Positions 1 to 8,282 of a DNA stretch of 64,000 nucleotides are shown here, in pieces. Origin of the DNA: Hyalella azteca (lineage: Eukaryota > Arthropoda > Malacostraca > Amphipoda > Hyalellidae); NCBI RefSeq assembly GCF_000764305.2, contig NW_025941560.1, positions 1 through 64,000 of the forward strand, read 5' to 3'. The notes below the pieces were generated by a model, which did no database searches, was not told the DNA's origin, and saw nothing but the letters and a program-made list of their open reading frames with translations. The first letter of the stretch is position 1. The number at the start of each line of letters is the position of its first letter. A program made the position numbers and the translations under genes.

Positions 1-393
1 TTTTCCGAACATCTGTTGCAATTCTAGAGCTGTTTCTATGAACGGGAGCAATTATAGTTTCATGTTGTTCATTCGATGCATTTAATTTCATTGATGTAAA
101 TGCCGTGTCTTTATCAAATTTCTCCCTAACAAGAATCACGAGCAAAACTGTAGTTGCTTTAGTTATTTCTACAGCATTATCCACGCTGGTCTCGATGGAT
201 TTCGTTAAAATTCTGAATTTTGAAGTCATAATGCCATAGGCGCATTCTACACAACGCCGAGCTCTTGATAGTCTGTAGTTGAATATTTTTTTGCTTTCAT
301 CTAAGTTTTTGCGGGGGCATGGTCTCATCAAGTTTGGAAGCAATGGGTAAGCTTCATCACCTCTAGCTACACAAGTTGCGTTTCATCATGACT
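1..393 (-). pseudogene. PIF/Harbinger DDE transposase, C-terminal fragment
   Basis: Read on the minus strand from about 390, the frame is open to the window edge and has the hallmark C-terminal block of HARBI1-like nucleases: GDEAYPLLPNLMRP, then NLDESKKIFNYRLSRARR and CVECAYGIMTSKFRI. The GDEAYPL stretch normally carries one of the catalytic acidic residues and the RLSRARR..VE.A.G block follows it in this family. There is no start codon in the open stretch, and an in-frame stop lies just upstream of the GDEA block, so the N-terminal half is either in another exon or lost. The fragment continues past position 1. In an autonomous element this enzyme would cut and paste DNA flanked by 3-bp TWA duplications. 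Family assignment is by recognisable motifs; whether it is active cannot be judged here. Confidence 0.82.
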
Positions 394-1434
394 CGCGAGG
401 TATGCATCATATATAACCTATCAAATATCTATCTAATCTTATCTGAATGAATTCCAAAAAAGACAAAACAAAGTATATAGGTATGGGATTTTTAAACTTA
501 TCTTTCCTTTTGTATAAAACTTTCATCCAGGCGAACGGCTGTTAGTCTCTTGCTGACACGCATTTCTACACACAGACTCACAGTAAGCTGCGCGGTTCAG
601 CGTCTAGTTTGGACACCATACGCGCAGCGCGGCGCCGCTTTGCTTGAAGCGTCAGCCAGCGTACGCGTGAACGCTTTTAGTCTGGCCGTAGCATAAACCG
701 GCTAGAGCAGCGGCTGCAGGCACACAGCGCCTTTGGCTTCAAGTCGTCAAGGAACTGAAGTGTATCAGATCTGGTATTTTCTGGTATTTTATTAAAGGGA
801 AATCTGGTATAATATACAGGAGCGACTTTGCAGCTCTATGGCTGAGTTTAGCCGAGAAATTTTATACCGATCGTTTGCTACAAGGCTTGTTCATGTTCAT
901 GAGTTAAATTTATGACCGGCAGTCCGGCAGCTTCTCATTCTTTTTCCGGACGATGTGCCTCACCTCGCCAACAACCTGACTACTCTCAATACAATAGACC
1001 TCTGGCAATGCATAAGTGCCATCGCTCGCTGGCTCCATCATCGGCTTGTCCAGTAGTGCCAGGTGTCGAGCTTGGGGCCACAACAAAAACACAAGATCCT
1101 TAATCCTTTTTGACAACCAATTTGCCATTCGAAGGGAGGCTGATTCGGTGCATAGGATTTACATTCTGTAATTGTAGAAACTGAATGCGGGAGGATCTCA
1201 AAAATGTTTTATCTAATTGGTTTTAAAATATTTCATGTGGTGGGGGACTGATGCTAGGTCACAGTTTTGCTTGGCAGGGTCGGTCTAATTACATTAATTA
1301 GCTTTGTCATGCTGAGTTAGCGACTTGCTGATTAAGCAGTAGCTCATGAATATAGCCAGGACGTTAGAGAAAGAAGAGTTTATGGTATTATGTTTCGAGC
1401 CGGAGAGTGTTGGTCTTCAACACGTAATAATTCT
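394..1434. other. Unassigned region, partly GC-rich
   Basis: Around 540-760 the base composition shifts to GC-rich with CGCG/GCGC-rich short palindromes, unlike the surrounding AT-rich DNA. It may be the non-coding end of the transposon whose nuclease fragment lies at 1-393, but no terminal inverted repeat could be paired. A 72-codon minus-strand frame at 910-1128 has no ATG and no recognised motif. Confidence 0.3.
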
Positions 1435-1623
1435 TCATATATAGAAACTGTAAAACCAAAGAAATGCAAGACAGCCAGCGGTAGCTGAGGGAAATACATA
1501 CAACCTCATTATTTTCATCCATTCCTGTGACGGCTTCTTCTCGATGGCCTTGCATTTGGCCATTCTTCTCGAAAGGGTCTTGTTTTCAGAAGAGGAACTG
1601 CTTTTTTCAGCCTCATGCTTCAT
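1435..1623 (-). pseudogene. Receptor copy B: TM3-TM4 loop and TM4 (last exon)
   Basis: The minus-strand frame encodes a charged, Ser-rich cytoplasmic loop followed by a basic segment and a hydrophobic helix (YVFPSATAGCLAFLWFYSFY), then a stop. This is the order expected after TM3 in a Cys-loop ligand-gated ion channel: intracellular loop, then a terminal TM4. It lies directly after the TM3 remnant at 1626-1734 but in a different frame, with stop codons at the junction, so it cannot be read through from TM3 as the DNA stands. Copy A (6403-6863) lacks any counterpart to this piece. The TM4 assignment is inference from position and hydrophobicity. Confidence 0.6.
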
Positions 1624-1625
1624 GC

Positions 1626-1734
1626 CAGTTATTATTCAGAGGCAATATGGGCAAGAATTACAGCGCATACGATGACTGTCACTGAGAGGAACCAAGCGTC
1701 CATAATTTTGATGTAGGGCGTCCTGGGGAGCTCG
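1626..1734 (-). pseudogene. Receptor copy B: TM3 remnant, TM2 missing
   Basis: On the minus strand the frame reads ELPRTPYIKIMDAWFLSVTV and on through a hydrophobic helix, the TM2-TM3 linker plus TM3 of a Cys-loop channel. Positions 1655-1734 are identical over 80 bp to 6459-6538 in copy A. Upstream of the linker the match stops abruptly and no TM2 sequence remains. Just past TM3, where copy A continues SEYADIKHE, this copy has two TAA codons and a two-base length change before the KHE-coding bases reappear in another frame. The piece is therefore broken on both sides. Confidence 0.75.
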
Positions 1735-1740
1735 ATATAT

Positions 1741-2758
1741 TCAAAGATTTCAGCAGCTAATTAATTTATATCTAATTTCTTAAAGAACTCTCCCACCCGC
1801 TTCCCTTTAAAGAGACGTCATTAACGTAAATATTGGCGTACAGCGATGGCAGTGGTACCATTGGAAAGAGCAGAATTGCAGCTTTCAGATGAGCACAAAA
1901 ACCGAAAAATGCCAAAATTGAAAATTTTAGCCCGGTCGGTCCCCTTAAGAATGCATTGTGCAATTGCAATTTAGTCGTAGCTGGTCAATGGTTCTCGTTC
2001 TAAATCAGCTTTATTTTATATAGAATTTTTAGCTAGTGATTGGTCTATGACTCGTCGGTAAGAATGTAAAACACGAACGTAAACTTGCCGAGCTTAGCAC
2101 GAAACTGCCTGTCGTCATCTTATCCTTACTCCTGAACCGCAGGCCAGTTGCATCGAATTTTATCGTGAAATTTATAGGATTTAAAGAAAATAGTATGAAA
2201 TTTTAAAATTAACACTAGTAGTCTTCAAACTTTATGTAATGGGTCAGAACATTGTCTGGATGATAGATTTCTAGCAAGCTTTAACTATAATAATTCATTT
2301 CCTATCCTTATTGACATTGCGTTAATTATGATATTCGAAGACAATTTTCACTGTCCGCATTAAGTTGTCAGTGAAGATAATTTATATGATTAACACGTTG
2401 ACTACGATTGCTTCATCTTGTACTATTATTTCATTTTTTGTATTTTTTTTAAGCAGGGTTGCCAGACGGTCATTTTTTCCGGACAAATTCCGTGATTTAG
2501 TTTTTCTCAATTGTGTTTGCCGGCTAAAATTTATGATAGGGGTACTTCCTAATTGAATTTTAAATACTGCAAAAAGAAAAGAAATGGAATTTTTACAGCG
2601 GAACCTACAAATAAACTAGTATACATTGAATTATCGGCCTTTTTTGTTCTCGGATTTGGCCGATTTCAGGCAACCTGAATTATGTACCACTACCTCCTGG
2701 AGAAATACATTTCGTGGTGCGCATATGTACCAATACGCGGTCAACGTGTTAAGTGAAA
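1741..2758. other. Non-coding interval where TM1/TM2 would be expected
   Basis: The interval lies between the Cys-loop exon and the TM3 remnant of receptor copy B, exactly where exons for TM1 and TM2 should sit. I searched both strands by eye for the copy A TM1 motif (SRLSGVPLVTV) and TM2 motif (LPVSLSALLVLVTL) and found neither. A 65-codon minus frame at 1772-1969 has no ATG-led or family-like content. Confidence 0.5.
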
Positions 2759-3014
2759 TTAAAATGAATTCCTGATGACGATAACACGAGTATACAAGAC
2801 CTGGACGCTGCTGGCCCCGTCCTGAGTGGTGACAAACTGCGAGATGTTCTGAACGACGAACGAAGACGAGGGCTCCTTAAGAGTCACATTTATGACTGAG
2901 TTCATTCCCAAGAACCGAACTTCTTCCCAGATATCATCCAACGTCAGAAAGAATGGGCATTGATGCCGGTCGAAAGGGTACCGAAATACCTTGAAGTGGC
3001 ACACAAACTTGATA
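2759..3014 (-). pseudogene. Receptor copy B: Cys-loop exon
   Basis: The exon encodes the signature disulfide loop of pentameric ligand-gated channels: C-HFKVFRYPFDRHQ-C, that is two cysteines 13 residues apart with the family's YPFD core. About 65 residues of the second half of the ligand-binding domain follow, with a stop after the frame nears where TM1 should begin. The acceptor is strong (ttcttcttttttag before 3014). Its phase (one base completing a codon) matches the donor at 3244, giving an AGT serine across the junction. This exon looks intact, yet no TM1 exon follows, so the encoded protein would end outside the membrane if transcribed as is. Confidence 0.8.
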
Positions 3015-3243
3015 CTAAAAAAGAAGAACAACAAGTTGCGCACAATCTCGCGTCTTTTCCACTTCTCTACTAACTGTTTTCAGTGCCATAAAGTATAAAA
3101 TGTTTTCATATCGCAAATGGAAAATTTAATGGTCAGCTTCAGTGGCCTCAACAAAGTATAAGGCATTCATTCTATATAGAGATTCAATTTTATAATAACG
3201 ATTGCAAACATGACCGAAGAGACCCGCTAGTCCCATTACTGAC

Positions 3244-3295
3244 CTGTAGTATTGGGAGAGAACGATTTCACCGGACAAGCCTGGATAGATGGAAT
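3244..3295 (-). pseudogene. Receptor copy B: short ligand-binding-domain exon
   Basis: A short frame on the minus strand reads IYPGLSGEIVLSQYY and ends at a good donor (ACAG/GTCAGT). It joins in phase to the Cys-loop exon at 3014 through a shared serine codon. In the family this stretch precedes the Cys-loop by about five residues. The 5' border near 3295 (tttgacag) is weak, and I cannot find a donor in the preceding exon with the matching phase, which may be further decay. Confidence 0.55.
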
Positions 3296-3361
3296 CTGTC
3301 AAATATTTGTCAACGTTAGTAATTCATATAAATTTTTTATTATTCTGAAATATTATCAATC

Positions 3362-4646
3362 TTATTTGAATATCATGCATGTAATCAGTAACCTAAAGTG
3401 ACTAATTGTGTAATAATTCCGATTTCGCAGCAAAAAATTGGATCGCCCAATTTTCAATTCTCCATCACCTTTTCTGTGTCTGTTGTAGTCTGTAGACAAC
3501 GCTTCCCCAGCCGCCACAATCTGGACTTGTTTGTCAATGAGGGTAGAATCCCCATCTTGAACAGGAGAAAATTGAAACTTTGGGATCCAAATTTGCGCTA
3601 CTTCGTCGTCGCTGAGGAAATTATCATCAGAATCCTTATGAAGGTTCATGAACTTCAACCGACCGTCCTTCCAAGTTAATGTTACCACTAAATCCAACTG
3701 TAGCCAGTGATGATCGTCATCAATTTCCAGCACCTGCAAGATTTCGATGTTGGAGATGATAATCAGTGGGGCTTCGTTCTGTGGGGGACTGCGAGAGTTA
3801 TATGTTTGGGGAACATGTAAGATGGCACAGTTACTTTCATCCGACTGGTCTTGGCATTGAGCAATCCCGTCACATAGATCGTTTGAAGCTATGCAGTCTC
3901 CAGAATCACATGTGAACATTGAAGATTCACATGACGTTAGCGTGATGAGGACATTGTCGTGTTGTCGAAACTGGCATAATCCATGAACTTGCACGATCCA
4001 AAGTTTCCTTCCCAGAGGATTGTAGGTGTCGGCAACTAACCTTATGGATGCTACAATTTTCTGCTTAGTAGCATCAAACATGTACCACTCGTTGTTATTC
4101 TCCTTGTATATAAGAATTCCAGAAAGTGAATAAAAATATGGGGTTTTCGAGTGGTACCCTAAAATATAAGTGAACCCAAATTCTTCCTGTTTGAAGCACA
4201 AACCTTTAAGTCTAAGCGGTGGAAAATTACCATACGAACAAGGTGTGCACGAGAGGGGCTGATTTGATGAACAGTTGTCAAGATACCACAGTGGAGAAGA
4301 AATACCCATTGAAGCACAGTCGTTATTAGCAAACGTTACCGAATCAGCATTTTCCCGGAAGAAAACTACGTCTACATTCCTTCGTCCATCATAGGAACTC
4401 CAGTGTTCTGATATAATGTTCCTTCGAACGCCAAGTAAGATTTGATAATTTGGACTGCAGACAGATGAAGGCTGTGTCAACACGGAATGAATCTTATTGT
4501 TTTGTTCCGTGGTGGTAGGAATGAAAACTTTTCCCCCAGTTCTCGAACACATTTTGATGGTTTCGTCGAATGTGGCGATATCTGTCAACATTAAGAAGGT
4601 TTCCGTTTTGTCACATAAGCTTTCGATTGACGCATCAACAGTTTGA
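3362..4646 (-). pseudogene. Receptor copy B: C-type lectin, LDLa and ligand-binding domain exon
   Basis: One long minus-strand frame carries three domains. A C-type lectin-like domain occupies roughly residues 1-115 counted from the ATG at 4591, with conserved Cys, the W-containing centre and CSSNQPLSC at the end; its first residues (ESLCDKTETFLMLTD) are coded just upstream, to about 4646. A spacer region of about 110 residues follows. A canonical LDL-receptor class A repeat lies at residues 226-255, with six Cys and the acidic DGIAQCQDQSDESNC calcium site. The start of a Cys-loop receptor ligand-binding domain lies at about 272-390 (LDLVVTLTWKDGRL, WIPKFQF). An in-frame TGA lies immediately upstream of the lectin frame, and the preceding LamG domain is in another frame, so a frameshift separates them. 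The frame ends at a stop after losing family likeness. The fusion is extracellular by topology. Confidence 0.85.
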
Positions 4647-5045
4647 CTCCGAATAATTCAAATGGTGCAACATCTGACGAAAATAAAGGGTTATATGGAA
4701 CTTGTCCACAGTGCAGGAGTTCATAAATATCGCTTTCTCCAAGAACGTGATCAAAGATTTCTACTTGAGTTAACGATCCTCGAAGAATTTCATTGACGTC
4801 AAAATTTCCGGCGAGCGAATCTAGGTCTTGCCCGAGTATCAGAATTCCATCCAAGTTGAGGCCTGTTTTAGTGGTGGACTCAATTTCATGGAAAGCTACT
4901 AGTAAGCCGTTGTGGTAACTTTTAATAACTTGCTTGTCGTAGGTGTGGCAGTAGTGCTGCCATTTGTGGAGAATAGGTTCAACCGAGTACGCGCCTAATT
5001 TGTAGGCATCATTGTAAAACACTTCCAGCTTCATTCTCGAATCTT
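4591..5045 (-). pseudogene. Receptor copy B: LamG/pentraxin domain, second exon
   Basis: The minus-strand exon has the beta-sandwich signature of a LamG/pentraxin (concanavalin-like) domain: HKWQHYCHTYD, then NGLLVAFHE, then LNLDGILILGQDLDSLAGNF, then LRGSLTQVEIFDHVLGESDI, with the last strand ending at HCGQ. The acceptor is at ttaacag/AAGAT (5045). It joins in phase 1 to the donor at 5228, completing a GAA codon. At the 3' end the frame runs into the lectin-coding DNA out of register: after VAPFELFG the family-like frame switches, and this frame ends at a stop at 4591. A one- or two-base indel between about 4600 and 4655 is the simplest reading; a base-call error cannot be excluded. Confidence 0.8.
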
Positions 5046-5227
5046 CTGTTAAGATAATTTAAAATTAGTTAATCCTATTGAATTTTGTTCAATGGTAAAT
5101 CTTGGCCTAATATTATTCTAAATTTTATTGAAATGTGACATTACTAATTCATTATTACGTTTATCCGGATGCAGGAAGATGGACAGTCCTTATGCACACC
5201 AGAAAGCAGTTGTAAGCCCTTTCTTAC

Positions 5228-5351
5228 CTAGTAGCAGAGCATTATTCGGAAAGCTGGGGTTGGCGTAGGATAGGTGGACGTTTCCTTGCACAATTGCCGC
5301 CAGCTTCAGGCGGTAGCATATGGTGAAGTTAGTGATCGTCTTCAAGGGCTC
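5228..5351 (-). pseudogene. Receptor copy B: LamG/pentraxin domain, first exon
   Basis: A 124-bp exon too short for simple frame scans. On the minus strand it reads ITNFTICYRLKLAAIVQGN, then HLSYANPSFPNNALLL, the first strands of a pentraxin/LamG fold (FTICYRL is typical). The borders are strong: a pyrimidine-rich acceptor ending attgcag at 5352 and a consensus donor CTAG/GTAAGA after 5228. Both phases agree with the neighbours (phase 0 in, phase 1 out), so five consecutive coding pieces of copy B can be chained. Confidence 0.75.
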
Positions 5352-5523
5352 CTGCAATGGATTGGAATACTTCAGGAAAAACCAATGAGCGTTAAATTAT
5401 ATTCCTGTTCCCTATTGATCAACTCTGAGGCAATTTTTGTCTTCTTAGCAAGTAAATAAAAATTATAAGTCATTCAAACACAATTAACTTTACCTATCGA
5501 TTGGATTAAAATGTTTCAGTTAC

Positions 5524-5763
5524 CTGCGAGAAGTCATAGCGAGCGAAAGTCCTGATGTTGGGAGCCTGTCACACATCCTCCTGGAACTGAAACACGCGCA
5601 CGGTCACACTTCCAGTCATGGTCAACGACAGAAATATTGTAGCACTTAAAGAAAATATCCTCGAAGTATCACTCCAATTATCAATTTTTAGTAAGCATCT
5701 TATATGTTTCTCCAAGCAAACAACGAGAGCAGTGATAGCCAAAGTCTTCTCTCTCTCCAACAC
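5524..5763 (-). pseudogene. Receptor copy B: N-terminal exon with signal-like segment and in-frame stop
   Basis: The frame includes a hydrophobic segment (FSLSATIFLSLTMTG) resembling a secretion signal, then SVTVRVFQFQEDV, a TGA stop at 5569-5571, and in the same frame QAPNIRTFARYDFSQ up to a donor at 5524 (CGCAG/GTAACT). This joins in phase 0 to the exon at 5351. The part after the stop continues smoothly into the LamG exon, so the TGA falls inside the expected reading. There is no upstream ATG in this frame; the only ATG is at the end of the hydrophobic segment. Either the start is in an unseen upstream exon or it has been lost. Confidence 0.6.
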
Positions 5764-6402
5764 TAAGCCGTACCACTAGTAGCAAGTGACAGCACGAGCT
5801 CCATCGGGTGGCCTATTGAGTGGCTGGTCAATAGCTGCTTCTGAGGCAGGCGATATTAGTGAAATGTTTCCAACGATTTATCACGCGGCTACAGTTGATT
5901 GATGGGAAGTCTTACCTTGGTGATTCTATTTCATAGAGGCTTGAGACGCTGATATTGTGTGATGGCTGTGGAAGAACGGGTTGCAAGTTCAATGGGTTCG
6001 GAAACGTATTGTAAATGATTAATTTATCGGAAAAACGATTAATGAAGGAATGAATTTTTCTGAACTTTCTTTCGAATAACAGTTTTTGAAAGAGTTAGTA
6101 ATAAATTTTCTTCGACAGTTTACAATCATTTGTCATGGTAGTCAATATTTAAGCTCTGACCGAAAATTTACTTACAAAGCTCAGAGCTATAGAAAAGGTA
6201 ACCAAATATTCCATTCAACTTAGTATATTTTATTTGCTGAAATGTTAGTCCTCTACTGCACGTCGCTACGTAGTCAAAACCATGACATGTAGTCGACAAC
6301 TGACAAAGGCAAAGCACGTAAATGCATTTTTAAATAATCTTTCTCGTTTTACCTGTTTTTGTTACGTCTTTTCGTTGGTTAATTTCCCTACTTATCTTTT
6401 TC
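5764..6402. other. Spacer between receptor copies
   Basis: No coding or repeat signal seen on either strand. It separates the signal-like exon of copy B from the truncated TM2-TM3 exon of copy A; if the two are tandem genes, the promoter of copy B should lie here. No convincing TATA box was recognised. Confidence 0.3.
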
Positions 6403-6603
6403 TCAGCTGCTCTTTATCTCATGCTTTATGTCGGCATATTCAGATGCGGTGTAGGCGAGAATTACAGCGCATACGATGACTGTCACTGAGAGGAACCAAG
6501 CGTCCATAATTTTGATGTAGGGCGTCCTGGGGAGCTCGTAAACTGCTTGGCGGAAGAGCGTCACCAGCACCAACAGCGCCGACAGTGACACTGGAAGCCG
6601 AAC
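6403..6603 (-). pseudogene. Receptor copy A: TM2-TM3 exon
   Basis: Minus-strand exon beginning after an acceptor (tatggtatag) at 6604. It encodes VRLPVSLSALLVLVTLF (pore-lining TM2), a linker QAVYELPRTPYIKIMDA, then a hydrophobic TM3 and SEYADIKHE, and stops at 6403. The TM2 pattern with Pro before the helix and small/Leu repeats, followed by the YIKxxDAW start of TM3, is characteristic of Cys-loop channels. The frame joins in phase 0 to the TM1 exon at 6747. Codon third positions are GC-rich, as in a real exon. The stop comes right after the start of the cytoplasmic loop and no TM4 follows, so the copy is truncated. Confidence 0.82.
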
Positions 6604-6746
6604 CTATACCATAAAGAGTGAAATATTACGTAAGGCTTCATTAAATAATTTTCAATATTACCTATTAAAGGAATATTGATACTAAATATCATCAAGACAT
6701 GACTCAACAGTGCTGATCAAATACATGATAATTAGTTAAGGTTCAC

Positions 6747-6863
6747 CTGAAGCAAGGAGGACCTGACAAAGAGGGTTGAGTAGACGACGGCGACGAGCTG
6801 GCAGGACGGCAGCATGACCGTCACCAGGGGCACGCCTGACAAGCGGGACAGCTGCATTACCAC
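6747..6863 (-). pseudogene. Receptor copy A: TM1 exon
   Basis: A 39-codon exon on the minus strand with acceptor aattgtag/GTGGTA at 6863 and donor CTTCAG/GTGAAC at 6747, phase 0 at both ends. It encodes MQLSRLSGVPLVTVMLPSCQ, then LVAVVYSTLFVRSSLLQ, a pre-TM1 segment and the TM1 helix of a Cys-loop channel. Joined to the exon at 6603 it gives an uninterrupted TM1-TM2-TM3 block. This exon shows no damage, unlike the Cys-loop exon upstream of it. Confidence 0.78.
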
Positions 6864-7354
6864 CTACAATTTAAACTAATTGCCGGCATGGAATGAATAC
6901 GATGAGATGATATCTTCAAAACATATAATGTCATGGACGACAAATGATGTGATAGGGATAATTAAGGGAACAAGTAACTAAGTATTCTGGTCAAAATTTT
7001 TTGAATACAAAAATGCACACAAAAGTCAATATACTGCGTGAATTACAAGTGAATGATACCCGCATTGTTTCTAAGATTAATTATATAATTTTACGCAGAT
7101 ATGCGGCATGTAATAATGCAGCTTGCTAAATTTACAATTAAATTACCTGGACCGGTTTTAAATTTCTAGCAGCAATGTACGAACTACTATTCTATAAGCA
7201 CACATAATAGCATAATTTACCTATAATCACTTCAGGTCTTAATCTAATCTTGTCCCTGATTATTTTTTCACATTTTCAGGAAATTATTTTTCTGTAAATT
7301 TACCGTTTGAATTGAATAATTATTGGCGTTTTCATTTAAGATGTTACAGAAGAC

Positions 7355-7569
7355 GTACAATATGGTACTTCGATGTAGCTTGACCTGCGCAATGAAAAAC
7401 TTTGCAAAATTCTGGACGAGGACATGAAATCTTCTATAAATAGCAAGATACAAATAGGAACTTTCTTCCACGAAGCGACCTTTGTCAAATGTTCATCCAG
7501 CGTCAGGGAATACGGCCATATTGGTGCCGGTCGAAGGGAACACGTAAAATTGCGAAGTTGTGCACGAAA
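7355..7569 (-). pseudogene. Receptor copy A: decayed Cys-loop exon
   Basis: On the minus strand the DNA lines up with the Cys-loop exon at 2759-3014: FVHNFAILRVPFDRHQYGR here against FVCHFKVFRYPFDRHQCPF there. Both loop cysteines are lost (His/Asn and Tyr at the corresponding places) and a frameshift follows. After the shift the SLTLDE part of the loop end is recognisable, and weaker likeness continues to about 7355. It lies upstream of the TM1 exon, in the right place and orientation for the same gene copy. The loss of both cysteines removes the disulfide that defines the family, so this copy cannot encode a normal receptor. Confidence 0.68.
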
Positions 7570-8274
7570 TTAATGTTAGGGGAAGAGCAAGATGTCACAG
7601 ATCTCTGACGAAAAAATTATTTGTCTACCGGCAAATTTTACTTGCAGGTTCGTTAGCAAACAGACTGTTTTATAGATTTTTAATGGCGGATTTGATAGAA
7701 AATTTTCTTCAGCATGTGCACTGTTCAAAATTCACAAATAGCTTTGGAACATTAATAAATAACAACTTGATTGTGAACATCTCGTCATCTCAGCATCCTC
7801 GGCGCTTTGTTAAAATGACAATGTTTACAAACCACACAAATTCCAAAGGCTGAAAGAGGCGAAGGTGAGACGATAAAAAAATGTATTCAGTTTGACACTG
7901 ACTTAGAAATACTGAATTGAATTTGAAACTATAGACAACTCACTGCAATATTTATCGTTTATGATAGCTAACACTGTTTTAGAAATCTTCGGGTATGGGC
8001 CTTTAAGCAATTAGAGCTCAGACCACCTCAAGCATGCCGCCACCTCACGTAGCCACTTCACTGCGAGTCAATTTCGTTCTCCAACCTCGGGTGAGAAAAA
8101 TCCGGCCTGCGCGCCGTGCTGTTGAACAGTAGTTTTTTCGCCCATATAGCACTGTCTTGAAATATATATCGTGCATTGTATAAATTAGATATCTTATTAT
8201 TGATTAAATACTGCTTAGGTGTATATTTTGGAATATTGAAATTCTTTATTTGGCTTAGTATTTCATCAACTATC
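7570..8274. other. No gene recognised
   Basis: A 97-codon plus-strand frame at 7560-7853 overlaps the decayed receptor exon and has no family likeness. No ligand-binding-domain exons of receptor copy A were found here; the copy appears to be cut off upstream of its Cys-loop exon. Confidence 0.35.
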
Positions 8275-8282
8275 TGCTAAAC

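Noticed and set aside
910..1128. Minus-strand ORF of 72 codons next to the transposase fragment
   Set aside because: It starts at a non-ATG codon, and no domain or splice context supports it as part of the Harbinger gene.
3398..3679. Plus-strand ORF of 93 codons
   Set aside because: Antisense shadow of the ligand-binding-domain exon.
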